Assembly (NCBI GenBank): GCA_965229335.1
Contig: OZ245874.1
Coordinates: 2,232,001-2,296,000, forward strand
Origin: JAFKFH01 sp017307375
GTDB taxonomy: Bacteria > Pseudomonadota > Alphaproteobacteria > Ferrovibrionales > Ferrovibrionaceae
Direction of reading: 5' to 3'
DNA length: 64,000 nt
How positions within the stretch are numbered: the stretch's first letter is position 1; each line of letters begins with the position of its first letter. Below, in pieces: positions 1 through 8,372 of the stretch. Under the pieces are notes generated by a model. The model was not told where the DNA came from and did no database searches. It saw nothing but the letters and a program-made list of their open reading frames with translations. The position numbers and the translations under genes are program-made.

Positions 1-256
1 CCAGTTCGCCATAGGCGGTCATCGGCAAGGCCAGCTTGCGCACCATGTCGAGCTGGGTTTCCGAAGCGCCGGTCGTGCGTTCCTGGTATTCGGCCTTGCG
101 GGCGAAGCGGCTGATCACTTCCTCGGGGACGAAGGTCTGGAACTTGACGACGTCGGCACCGGCAGCGACGGCCGCGTCGACCAGCGCGCGGGCGAGGCCG
201 ATGTCGCCGTTGTGGTTGACGCCAGCCTCCGCGATGATCAGCACGCTGTCGGTCAT
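1..256 (-). CDS. neuB: N-acetylneuraminate/nonulosonate synthase, partial (3' end outside window)
   Basis: Only the first 85 codons are present; the gene runs off the left edge. The start at 256 follows an AGGAG ribosome-binding site. The N-terminus contains IAEAGVNHNGD and then a VKFQTF segment, the first strands of the TIM barrel of the NeuB family. Family members condense phosphoenolpyruvate with a six-carbon amino sugar to make sialic, legionaminic or pseudaminic acid in the cytoplasm. Which nonulosonate is made cannot be told from this fragment. The start lies 16 bases beyond the stop of a Maf/DUF115 gene on the same strand, which fits an operon that makes the sugar and transfers it to flagellin or another surface protein. 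Family identity is secure; the exact product is inferred. Confidence 0.85.
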   Translation of the reverse strand, partial: MTDSVLIIAEAGVNHNGDIGLARALVDAAVAAGADVVKFQTFVPEEVISRFARKAEYQERTTGASETQLDMVRKLALPMTAYGEL

Positions 257-272
257 CGTCCGCTCCTGAACT

Positions 273-2204
273 TCATGGTGCCGGCGCCGGGCAGTCGGCG
301 ACCGTCTTGTCGAGCCGGTCGGCCAGCAGCGCGAACGCTGCCGTGAAGCCGGCAAGAAGTGTATCGTGGAAGCCCGCATCGTCCATCATGGCCTGTTCGA
401 CAGCATGGTGGAACGCGTACTGGAACATGGTCAGTACCGAGCCTTCGACGAGGAAGCGCAAGGCTTGCCCGGCTTCGGTGAACGAGGCCTCGATGGCATC
501 GTTCCAGGCGACGAGATCGGCGCCTGCCGCGCGCAAAGCGGTCAGCCGGGCGCCGAGCTCCTCGCCCCAGCGCCGGCAGGCGGCCTGCAGCGCGCCGATA
601 TCGGTGCCGGCGATATGCCCGGCCGGCACGTAGCCCGCCGCGATCGTAGCGGCGAGCTTACGCGGATCAGCATTGGTCGCGGCCGGCCGGATCTGGCTGC
701 CCAGCCGGGCCGCCGCACCGGCGATGCGCAGGCCATCGGCGCAATTGAAGAACCTCACATGGGGCAGGGCTGCGATCAACATCTCGGTTGCGTTGAGAAA
801 GCCGTGCAGCAGGCGGTTGGTATAGGCCTTGCCGCCAAAATTCGCCGGGCCGGCGATCTCCAGTCGGTCGGCCACGCGCCGATAGGTATCGGCCCATGCC
901 GGATCGGTCATCCAGATCGAATCGGCGACGTGATGCCGATCGGGATGGCGGCTGCCGAAATCGGTGCCGAACAGCAGGATTTCGCGAAAGCCGAATTCGG
1001 CCGCCATGCGGATGGCAAGGGTCACGCAGTTCGGCGAGGTGCCGTGGACGACGGTGTCCTGATCGCCGAACAGGGCGGCGGTGACCATGCCGTCGCGCAG
1101 ATAGAACAAGGTTTCGCCGAACAGCGGGGGAATTCTGGCATCGACGGTGGTCGACCCGATCAGGCGGATGCCGGCGAGGTCGTGGGCCGCGGCCACTGGC
1201 GCCAGCGCCTCGTAATTCTCCGCCGTGTTCTCGATCTCGCACTGGAAGTCCGGCACGATGCCCCGGCGCAGCAGCGAACCAAGCGTGGTGCCGGCCGAGA
1301 AGAACACCGCATGCTCGCGCAGGCGGGCGAGGTCGCCCAGGTTCTTGTCGAGCGACGGGCCGGCGCCGATGATGACTGCCGGCAGATCCCGGGCCGGCCC
1401 TGGGCGGTTGACGATCAGCCGTACGGGGCCGCCCGCGACGTTGCGGGTCGTGTTCGCCAGCATCAGCAACTGGTCCTCGAAGAAGCCGCGGCTGTCGAGG
1501 AAGGATGCGTTCAGCCGCCGGGCCACTTCCTGGCGACATTGATCTAGCGGGATGCTGTCGTAGTGGCGGAAGAAATAGCTGCCGTGCAGGGTGCCGAAGC
1601 AGGGCCCGCGCAGATAGGCGAGCAGTTCGGTGCTGGTCGTGGTGGGATCGTCGCCCACGATCAGTCGGATACTGCCCTGCCTGGCGGAAAGCTGTTCGAG
1701 CCAGGATGTCCAGTCCTGCAGCCATAGGCTGTGCCAGAGCAGTTCGGCGAAGGGCTCGATTAGCGCGAGATGGCGGAACGCCAGTCGCTCGAACAGCAGG
1801 CTGATTTGCTCGCCCAGGCCGACGCCGAACATGATCAGGGCGGCACCGGGATTGGTGTCGCGCCCGGGCGGCGGCGGGCGATCGACGATCAGCGCATCGA
1901 TTCGGTCGCGCACGCAATCGGTGACATCGTCGGTAAGGCCGTTGCGCGGCGGCGCTGCGCAGAGTAGCCGATCAGGACGGGCAAGATAGGCCTCGACCTG
2001 CAGCCTAGCCTGATGCCGGGCGCCGACTTCGCCTGGATAGAGCAACCGGCCGTCGAAGGCGAGATTGACATCGGCGGCATCTCTGGGATGGGCCACGATC
2101 CGGCCGGCCGGATCGTGCAGCGAGGCCATCCGCTGATGAAATTCCGGTGCCATCGCGGCGATGGCGGCGAGGTTGCGCCGGAAAAGATCTTCCGACGGCA
2201 TCAT
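273..2204 (-). CDS. Maf-type (DUF115) motility accessory factor / glycosyltransferase, copy 2
   Basis: A 643-residue protein of the Maf/DUF115 family, implicated in transferring nonulosonic acids to flagellin. The central Rossmann-like region has VIIGAGPSL near residue 276 followed by FSAGTTLGSLL and DFQCEIEN, all matched in the neighbouring paralogue. A further shared block (LFGTDFGSR) lies near residue 410. The start at 2204 is preferred because its ATG overlaps the upstream TGA by one base (TGATG), and MMPSEDLFRRN aligns with MPSEALFVRN in the paralogue. A longer reading to 2264 would overlap the upstream gene by 61 bases. It sits between its paralogue and neuB on one strand. The role in flagellin glycosylation comes from family knowledge; no flagellin gene is in view. 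Confidence 0.8.
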   Translation of the reverse strand: MMPSEDLFRRNLAAIAAMAPEFHQRMASLHDPAGRIVAHPRDAADVNLAFDGRLLYPGEVGARHQARLQVEAYLARPDRLLCAAPPRNGLTDDVTDCVRDRIDALIVDRPPPPGRDTNPGAALIMFGVGLGEQISLLFERLAFRHLALIEPFAELLWHSLWLQDWTSWLEQLSARQGSIRLIVGDDPTTTSTELLAYLRGPCFGTLHGSYFFRHYDSIPLDQCRQEVARRLNASFLDSRGFFEDQLLMLANTTRNVAGGPVRLIVNRPGPARDLPAVIIGAGPSLDKNLGDLARLREHAVFFSAGTTLGSLLRRGIVPDFQCEIENTAENYEALAPVAAAHDLAGIRLIGSTTVDARIPPLFGETLFYLRDGMVTAALFGDQDTVVHGTSPNCVTLAIRMAAEFGFREILLFGTDFGSRHPDRHHVADSIWMTDPAWADTYRRVADRLEIAGPANFGGKAYTNRLLHGFLNATEMLIAALPHVRFFNCADGLRIAGAAARLGSQIRPAATNADPRKLAATIAAGYVPAGHIAGTDIGALQAACRRWGEELGARLTALRAAGADLVAWNDAIEASFTEAGQALRFLVEGSVLTMFQYAFHHAVEQAMMDDAGFHDTLLAGFTAAFALLADRLDKTVADCPAPAP

Positions 2205-4177
2205 CACGCCCCGATTTCTGCCGCAAAGACTGCTTCGAGCCGGGTGTGCATCTGTTGCAGGCACTCCTGGAAGGCGTCGAGCACGATTCCCACCAGGGCC
2301 GCGTCGCCGGTCAACTGATGTCGGACGGCATAGTGGAAGGCGTGGCGGAACATCATGGCCAGCGAGCCCCAGGCCATGATGCGAATGCCCACGGCCGGTG
2401 CGCCCGGGCCGAAACGGTCGATTGACCCGTAGATGGCGTCATGGATGTCGATCAGGTCGCCGCCGTCGCGCCCGATCCTGGCGAGGTCGTCGAGCAGGTC
2501 GTGTATCCACTGGGCAAAAAGCCGCCGGAACTGCGCCGCGCGCGGTTGGTCGATCAGGTCGCCGGGCGCATGCGGTTCGGTCGCTTCGCAGATTTCCGCG
2601 AAGGCAGCCAGCCGTTGCTGGCGCGTGGCGCGGACGGCGACCTGGGCGGGCAGCCTGGGGGCGGCGCCGGCGATGCGGACGCCGTCAGAGCAGTTGAAGA
2701 ACGTAACATCGGAGGCGTTCTTGATCAGGCGCTGGGCCGAGTGCAGGAAGTACTCCAGCAGCTTGTTGCTGTAGGCCTTGCCGCCGAAGTTGGCGGGCAT
2801 GGGCATGTTCATCGCCTCGACGCTGCGATCGTATTTTTCGCGCCATACCGGGTCGGTTATCCAGATCGAATCGGCGACATGGTGGAGTTCGGGCCGGCGA
2901 CTGCCGAAATCGGTGCCGAACAGATAGACTTCGCGCAGGCCGAACCGGCTGATCATGCGGGTGGCGAGCGTCATGCAGTTGGGCGGCGTGCCGTCGATCG
3001 CCGTCATGGCGTCGGCATAGAGGCAGGCCGACATGCCTTGGTCGCGCAGATAGAGCAGGCTGCCGCCAAACAGATCGGGCATGCGCGGATCAACCGTGGC
3101 CGAGGCGATGAGCGTTATGCCCGACAGGTCGTGGGCAGCGGCGACCGGAGCCAGGGCGTCGAAATTTTCTTCGCTGTTTTCGATCTCGCAGTGGAAATCG
3201 GGCACGATGCCATAGCGCAGCAGGCTGCCGAGGGTGGTGCCCGCCGAGAAGACGATCGCCCCCTCGCGATTGGCCGCGATGTGCGGCAGGGCGGCGGCGA
3301 GCGAAGGGCCGGCGCCGATGATCATGGCGGGCACGGTCTTTTCCGTCGCCCGGTGGTTGGTGATGAGCCGCACCGGGCGCCGCGTCAGGTTCCGGGTCGA
3401 ATTGATCGTCATGATCAGTTCGTCCTCGAAAAACCCCTCGCCGGTGATCGAGTTCACCCGGTCATAGAAGCGCTTGACGGTGTTGTCGAGCGCGCTGCTG
3501 GAGTAATGGCCGTAGCAATAGGTTCCGTCGAATATCGCACCGGTCGCCAGCAGATGCTGGTGCGCGATGGTGGACATGATCTCGGCGTCGTCGTCGGACG
3601 TCACCCGCAGCGTGCCGCCGCGGGCCGCCAGCAGATCGAGCCAGCCGCCCCAGTCCTGCAGCCAGAGACTGTGCCAGATGAATTCGGCGATTGGTTCGAC
3701 CACGATGACGTGGCGGAATTCCAGGGCGCCGAGCAGTAGCCGCAGCGGCTCGCCCAGGCCCAGGCCGAACATCACCAGCACGGCGGCGCGATGATGACCA
3801 GGCTGCCCTCCGGGCCGCAGGCCGCGACTTTGGGCAAAGGCATCGACGCGCTCGCGCATCAGGTTGGCGATCGCCGATTCCGGCTCGGTCAGCGGCGCCC
3901 AGCTCAGCTGTTGCGGCGCCGTCAGGTATTTCTCGACTTCTCGGCGTGCATGCGCACGCGCGCCAAGGCCCGAGCCGTAGAATTGCCGACCGTCGACGAC
4001 GAAGTTGATGTCGCCGGCATCGTCGGCATCCTGCACCACACGGCCGGCCACCGCCTTGATGTCGGCCATCCTCGCATGAATGTCCGGTGCGACGGCCGCC
4101 AGCTTTTCCATGTTGCGCACAAAAAGCGCTTCCGAAGGCATATCGACCGGGGGCGGGGCGTAAGTCTTCACCGACAT
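2204..4177 (-). CDS. Maf-type (DUF115) motility accessory factor / glycosyltransferase, copy 1
   Basis: A 657-residue protein, the tandem paralogue of the next gene. It has MIIGAGPSL near residue 284, FSAGTTLGSLL, DFHCEIEN and LFGTDFGSR. Both copies also share a less conserved N-terminal region and a helical C-terminal region of about 200 residues. The family resembles MptE-like pterin enzymes in its Rossmann core and is linked to glycosylation of flagellin with pseudaminic or legionaminic acid. The stop overlaps the start of copy 2 by one base, so translation is probably coupled. The partial neuB downstream supports a nonulosonate substrate. The start at 4177 is the first in-frame ATG, 43 bases after the glycosyltransferase stop. 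Confidence 0.8.
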   Translation of the reverse strand: MSVKTYAPPPVDMPSEALFVRNMEKLAAVAPDIHARMADIKAVAGRVVQDADDAGDINFVVDGRQFYGSGLGARAHARREVEKYLTAPQQLSWAPLTEPESAIANLMRERVDAFAQSRGLRPGGQPGHHRAAVLVMFGLGLGEPLRLLLGALEFRHVIVVEPIAEFIWHSLWLQDWGGWLDLLAARGGTLRVTSDDDAEIMSTIAHQHLLATGAIFDGTYCYGHYSSSALDNTVKRFYDRVNSITGEGFFEDELIMTINSTRNLTRRPVRLITNHRATEKTVPAMIIGAGPSLAAALPHIAANREGAIVFSAGTTLGSLLRYGIVPDFHCEIENSEENFDALAPVAAAHDLSGITLIASATVDPRMPDLFGGSLLYLRDQGMSACLYADAMTAIDGTPPNCMTLATRMISRFGLREVYLFGTDFGSRRPELHHVADSIWITDPVWREKYDRSVEAMNMPMPANFGGKAYSNKLLEYFLHSAQRLIKNASDVTFFNCSDGVRIAGAAPRLPAQVAVRATRQQRLAAFAEICEATEPHAPGDLIDQPRAAQFRRLFAQWIHDLLDDLARIGRDGGDLIDIHDAIYGSIDRFGPGAPAVGIRIMAWGSLAMMFRHAFHYAVRHQLTGDAALVGIVLDAFQECLQQMHTRLEAVFAAEIGA

Positions 4178-4220
4178 TTCCGTGAGTTGAACCAGCTAGG
4201 GCAAGAATAGCCCGGCGGGG

Positions 4221-5333
4221 CTACCAGCCAACAGCGGAAAGCAGTCGCCGAGCCCGGGCACCGTAATCGTGCTGTCCGGCCAGCAAGGTATGGCCCCGTT
4301 CGGCCGCGTCCTGAAGGACCGCCCCGACGGGTAGAGCCGCGACCGGTTTGCCCCGGTAACGGCGCAGCGGCAGATCCGCGCCCAATTCGCGCCAGAATGC
4401 GCCGTCGGTCGTCATCGCCGCCGTGCCGGCGGCCAAGGCATGAAACACGCGCTCGTGGCTGCCGTGATAGCCGGTCGTCGGATTGAGCGACAGCTTGGCC
4501 CGGCCGACCAGCGCTTGTGCCTCGGCCAGTTCGAGCCGCCCGAGGAACCGGGCTGGGCCGCCGCGGGCCGCCAGCCGCTGCCAGCCGTCGCCGATCACGG
4601 TCAGCGGCCGGTCGAGCAACGTTTCGGCCGCCTGCCAGCGCAGGCTCGACCGCAGGTAGCGGTCGAGGGTGGCGACATAAGGATGGGCGGCAAGCGGTGC
4701 CGAGAGGTCGAGGCCGAGGTCGCGGCCGGTTGCCGCGACCAGGTCGGCCAGGTGCCGCTCGGGCTCGGCTGCCTGGGCCTCCAGCATCGCCTCGAGCCGG
4801 GCGGCCACCGCCGGGCCGAAATCGCGCCAGGCCGCCCGCAGGTCGTCGGGCGCGCCGGCGGCCGAGGCGACCAGGATGATCTCCAGATCCCGCTCCGACC
4901 AGGGCAGGGGCTGCGCGATCGGGTCCGCGGCATGCGGCAGCATCAGGAAGCGCCTTCCCGGCAACTGCCGGCGACACCAGGCGACGTCATCCTCCGAGAT
5001 CAGCGTGACCAGGTGATCGACGTCGTCGAGCGCGATCTGATCCCAGTAGAGCAGGGCCGGGTCGACATAGACCGCCACGACCGGCACGCCCAGCCGGCGA
5101 TAGAGATTGGCCGGTCCCGGCGTCTGGTCGAAACCGATGCCGGAATGGCAGAGAACGAAGGCGACATCGCCGCCGGCCGCGGCCTCCGCGATCTGCCGGC
5201 CGTAGTCGGGGGCGCGGCTGTCGGGCGTCAGCACGCGATGCCCGAGCGAGCGGAAGGCGGCGGCGAAACCGGCCAGCTGGGCGGCAACGCTGCCGACATA
5301 GGAGGTGCCGGTCGGCAGGACGATCGTCGCCAT
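4221..5333 (-). CDS. CgeB-like glycosyltransferase
   Basis: A 370-residue predicted cytoplasmic protein. The start at 5333 gives MATIVLPTGTSYVGSVAAQL, a typical first strand of a GT-B fold. An in-frame extension to 5510 is low-complexity and runs through the neighbouring gene, so it is rejected. Near the C-terminus, SLNPTTGYHGSHERVFHALA followed by AGTAAMTTD resembles the nucleotide-sugar-binding region of CgeB/GT1-like transferases (HERVFHALAAG). The gene lies 7 bases after the small membrane-protein gene and 43 bases before the two Maf genes. It may therefore add a sugar to the same surface structure. The donor and acceptor cannot be inferred. Confidence 0.65.
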   Translation of the reverse strand: MATIVLPTGTSYVGSVAAQLAGFAAAFRSLGHRVLTPDSRAPDYGRQIAEAAAGGDVAFVLCHSGIGFDQTPGPANLYRRLGVPVVAVYVDPALLYWDQIALDDVDHLVTLISEDDVAWCRRQLPGRRFLMLPHAADPIAQPLPWSERDLEIILVASAAGAPDDLRAAWRDFGPAVAARLEAMLEAQAAEPERHLADLVAATGRDLGLDLSAPLAAHPYVATLDRYLRSSLRWQAAETLLDRPLTVIGDGWQRLAARGGPARFLGRLELAEAQALVGRAKLSLNPTTGYHGSHERVFHALAAGTAAMTTDGAFWRELGADLPLRRYRGKPVAALPVGAVLQDAAERGHTLLAGQHDYGARARRLLSAVGW

Positions 5334-5340
5334 CGCGGTG

Positions 5341-5655
5341 TCAGACCCGGCGGTCGGGCGGGGCGGTATCCTCGGTCTCGATGACGACGGCGCGGCCTTC
5401 GATGACCTGCGGGCCTGACGGATGCTGCGGCTGGCGGGGTTCCTCGCCGGGGAAGCCGCGGGGGCGCGGCCGCAGGCCGGGGAACAGCCGCATGACCAGG
5501 GCGGTGGCACCGACGACGACGAGACCCGCGATCAGGAAGGCGAAGCCGAGCAGGGCGAGCAGGGCTAGGACGACGAGGACCAGCAGCGCGCGCAGCCACA
5601 TCCCCGGCGGTATCCGCGACAGGATCTGCCCCCAGGGGATGTTCGAACGGGCCAT
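5341..5655 (-). CDS. Small membrane protein of unknown function
   Basis: A 104-residue protein. The start at 5655 (MARSNIPWGQ) follows a strong GGAGG site; the in-frame extension to 5700 lacks support. A hydrophobic stretch of about 45 residues beginning near residue 19 (LLVLVVLALLALLGFAFL) is long enough for two membrane passes. The tail is basic, then proline-rich and acidic, and probably cytoplasmic. No family is recognised. The spacing suggests it is the first gene of the glycosylation cluster. It is divergent from the rhomboid gene, so the 35-base gap must hold or overlap both promoters. Confidence 0.6.
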   Translation of the reverse strand: MARSNIPWGQILSRIPPGMWLRALLVLVVLALLALLGFAFLIAGLVVVGATALVMRLFPGLRPRPRGFPGEEPRQPQHPSGPQVIEGRAVVIETEDTAPPDRRV

Positions 5656-5690
5656 CTCAATACCTCCGCCAAGACGCGTCTCAAGTCCTG

Positions 5691-6356
5691 ATGCTATCAC
5701 AGCTCGCTGCCGCTATGCTCCGGCGCATGAACGCTTTCCGCCCCGCCGGCCGCGAGCCGATGCTGAACCTGCCGCCGATGACGGCGGCCCTGATCATCAC
5801 CAACCTGGCCGTCGAGGTCGTGCGCATGCTGCTCTCCGAGCAGCAGGATCTCGAACTCGTCTTCCGCTTCGGCTTCGTCCCGGCGCTGTACGGCCATGCC
5901 GGCGGGCCGGATGCCGAATCGTTGCTGGCGCCGCTGACCTACCAGTTCCTGCATGGCGGCTGGCTGCATGTCGGGCTGAACATGGTGTCGCTGGCCGCTT
6001 TCGGCTCAGGCGTCGAGCGCCTGTTCGGCCCTTACCGCTACCTGGCCTATTACCTGTTCTGCGGGCTGGTCGCCGCCGGCGTTCACTATCTCGTGTTCCC
6101 GGCCGGGCAGATGCCGGTCATCGGCGCGTCGGGGGCGATTTCCGGAATCTTCGGCGGCGTGCTGATCGTGCTGTGGCGCCGCGGCAGCGGGTCGCTCTGG
6201 GTGATGGGCGGGCTGTGGATCGCGATGACGGTGATCTTCGGCATGGCGCCGGTCACCGGGATGGACGAGGCGCCGATCGCCTGGCAGGCGCATATCGGCG
6301 GCTTCGTCGCGGGGCTGGCGGCCTTCCGGCTGTTCGCCCCGCGACACGTCTGGTAG
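5691..6356 (+). CDS. Rhomboid-family intramembrane serine protease
   Basis: A 221-residue polytopic membrane protein. The rhomboid signature GASGAISG places the catalytic serine at residue 147, and the catalytic histidine is H201 in AHIGGFVAG, both counted from the start at 5691. The HGGWLHVGLNM segment, typical of the second transmembrane region with its oxyanion-stabilising residues, is also present. Rhomboids cleave transmembrane substrates within the bilayer; the substrate here is unknown. A second plausible start is ATG at 5727, which removes 12 residues. The gene converges with typA, 11 bases between stops. Confidence 0.9.
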   Translation: MLSQLAAAMLRRMNAFRPAGREPMLNLPPMTAALIITNLAVEVVRMLLSEQQDLELVFRFGFVPALYGHAGGPDAESLLAPLTYQFLHGGWLHVGLNMVSLAAFGSGVERLFGPYRYLAYYLFCGLVAAGVHYLVFPAGQMPVIGASGAISGIFGGVLIVLWRRGSGSLWVMGGLWIAMTVIFGMAPVTGMDEAPIAWQAHIGGFVAGLAAFRLFAPRHVW

Positions 6357-6367
6357 CTCGCGCCCCG

Positions 6368-8185
6368 TCAGCTGGCCGCGCGCGAGGCCTTCTTGCGCTC
6401 GTTCGGGTCGAGGATGCGCTTGCGTAGCCGGATCGTCTTCGGGGTGACCTCGACCAGCTCGTCGTCGTCGATATAGGCGATCGCCTGTTCGAGGCTCATC
6501 TTGCGCGGCGGGGTCAGGCGCACGGCCTCGTCCTTGCCGGCGGCGCGGAAGTTGGTCAGCTGCTTCGACTTCAGCGGGTTGACCTCGAGGTCGTTGCCGC
6601 GGCTGTGCTCGCCGATCAGCATGCCCTCGTAGACCTTGACGCCGGTTTCGATGAACAGGGCGCCACGCTCCTCCAGGTTCCACAGGGCGTAGGTGACAGC
6701 CTCGCCCGCGCCGTTGGAGATCAGCACGCCGTTGCGCCGGCCCTGGATCGCGCCGCGATGCGGCCCGTAGGCATAGAACACGCGGTTCATGACGCCGGTG
6801 CCACGGGTGTCGGTCAGGAATTCGCCGTGATAGCCGATCAGGCCGCGGCTGGGCGCGTGCAGGATGATGCGGGTCTTGCCGCCGCCCGACGGGCGCATGT
6901 CGCGCAGTTCGGCGCGCCGCAGCGACAGCTTCTCGACCACGACGCCGGTATATTCCTCGTCGACGTCGATCTGGACTTCCTCGATCGGCTCGAGCAGCTG
7001 GCCGGTCTCCTCGTCCTTCTTGAACAGCACGCGCGGCCGGCTGATCGACAGCTCGAAGCCTTCGCGGCGCATGGTCTCGACCAGCACGCCGAGCTGGAGT
7101 TCGCCGCGGCCGGCGACTTCGAAGGCGTCCTTGCTCTCCGATTCGGTCACCTTGATCGCGACATTGCCCTCGGCCTCGCGCATCAGGCGGGCCAGGATCA
7201 CGCGGCTGGTGACCTTGTCGCCCTCGCGGCCGGCCAGCGGGCTGTCATTGACCGAGAAGGTCATCGCCAGGGTCGGCGGGTCGATCGGCTGGGCGATGAT
7301 CGGGCGCTCGACCGCCGGATCGCAGATGGTGTCGGCGACGGTGGTCTTCTCCAGCCCGGCCAGCGCGACGATGTCGCCGGCCTCGGCCAGGTCGACGCCG
7401 GTCCGCTCGATGCCGCGGAACGCCAGTACCTTGGTGACGCGGCCGGTCTCGATCACGTTGCCGTTGCGGTCCAGCGCCTTGATCGACTGGTTGGGGCGCA
7501 CGGTGCCGGATTCGATGCGGCCGGTCAGCACGCGGCCGAGATAGGGGTTGGCTTCGAGCGTCGTGACCAGGAAGCGGAACGGCGCGTCCGGCTCCGACTT
7601 CGGCGGCGGCACATGGCGCAGCACCAGGTCGAACATCGGGGTCAGCGATTCCTTGGGGCCGTCCAGGCTCTCCGCCGCCCAGCCCTGCTTGGCCGAGGCG
7701 AACAGCGTCGGGAAATCCAGCTGCTCGTCGGAGGCGTCGAGCGAGGCGAACAGGTCGAACACCTCGTCATGCACCTCATGGGCGCGGGCATCCGATCGGT
7801 CGACCTTGTTGATCACAACGATCGGGCGCAGGCCGAGCTTGAGGGCCTTGCCGGTGACGAACTTGGTCTGGGGCAGGGGGCCTTCGGCCGCGTCGACCAG
7901 CAGGATGACGCCGTCGACCATGCTGAGGATACGCTCGACCTCGCCGCCGAAATCGGCGTGGCCCGGGGTATCGACGATATTGATCCGGGTGCCCTGCCAG
8001 ACCACCGAGGTGGCCTTGGCCAGGATGGTGATGCCGCGCTCGCGCTCCAGATCGTTGGAGTCCATGATGCGCTCGGCGACCTGCTGGTTCTCGCGGAAGG
8101 CGCCGGACTGGCGGAGGAGGCCGTCGACCAGCGTCGTCTTGCCGTGGTCGACGTGGGCAATGATCGCGATATTGCGAATTTCCAT
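6368..8185 (-). CDS. typA: Translational GTPase TypA/BipA
   Basis: A 605-residue protein of standard length for TypA/BipA, a ribosome-associated GTPase involved in stress adaptation and 50S subunit biogenesis. The G domain shows AHVDHGKTTL (G1), DTPGHADFGGEV (G3) and NKVDR (G4). It is followed by EF-Tu-like domain II, EF-G-like domains III and V, and a basic C-terminus ending NERKKASRAAS. The start at 8185 (MEIRNIAIIAHVDHG) is the canonical one. The gene is monocistronic by position, with its own candidate promoter about 125-155 bases upstream. Confidence 0.97.
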   Translation of the reverse strand: MEIRNIAIIAHVDHGKTTLVDGLLRQSGAFRENQQVAERIMDSNDLERERGITILAKATSVVWQGTRINIVDTPGHADFGGEVERILSMVDGVILLVDAAEGPLPQTKFVTGKALKLGLRPIVVINKVDRSDARAHEVHDEVFDLFASLDASDEQLDFPTLFASAKQGWAAESLDGPKESLTPMFDLVLRHVPPPKSEPDAPFRFLVTTLEANPYLGRVLTGRIESGTVRPNQSIKALDRNGNVIETGRVTKVLAFRGIERTGVDLAEAGDIVALAGLEKTTVADTICDPAVERPIIAQPIDPPTLAMTFSVNDSPLAGREGDKVTSRVILARLMREAEGNVAIKVTESESKDAFEVAGRGELQLGVLVETMRREGFELSISRPRVLFKKDEETGQLLEPIEEVQIDVDEEYTGVVVEKLSLRRAELRDMRPSGGGKTRIILHAPSRGLIGYHGEFLTDTRGTGVMNRVFYAYGPHRGAIQGRRNGVLISNGAGEAVTYALWNLEERGALFIETGVKVYEGMLIGEHSRGNDLEVNPLKSKQLTNFRAAGKDEAVRLTPPRKMSLEQAIAYIDDDELVEVTPKTIRLRKRILDPNERKKASRAAS

Positions 8186-8311
8186 GGGGCTCGTGCTTCT
8201 GTTCAGGGCGTCAATGAGCGTTCCCGGTCATTCGCGTTGACGCCACGACACGACCAATTCCGTTTTCCTGGGTTCGCTGCTCAGCGGCAAACCGATAGCG
8301 GGACGCCGCGC

Positions 8312-8340
8312 TATATAAGCCCGGCGCCGCTTTTGGGCAA
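8312..8340 (-). promoter_or_regulatory. Candidate sigma-70 promoter for typA
   Basis: Read on the minus strand, TTGCCC (8340-8335) is separated by exactly 17 bases from TATATA (8317-8312). It lies in the 187-base gap between argE and typA and gives an untranslated leader of about 115 bases. The match is good for a GC-rich genome, but it is a pattern match only. Confidence 0.45.
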
Positions 8341-8372
8341 GCCTCGTCCTTTCGCGGTTGCGAAATAAGACG

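Noticed and set aside
8350..8366. Stem TTTCGC-GGTT-GCGAAA after argE as a terminator
   Set aside because: Only six pairs and no T tract on the argE strand; too weak to call.
6605..8368. A 587-codon plus-strand frame opposite typA
   Set aside because: Shadow of typA; no motif, and typA itself is complete and canonical.
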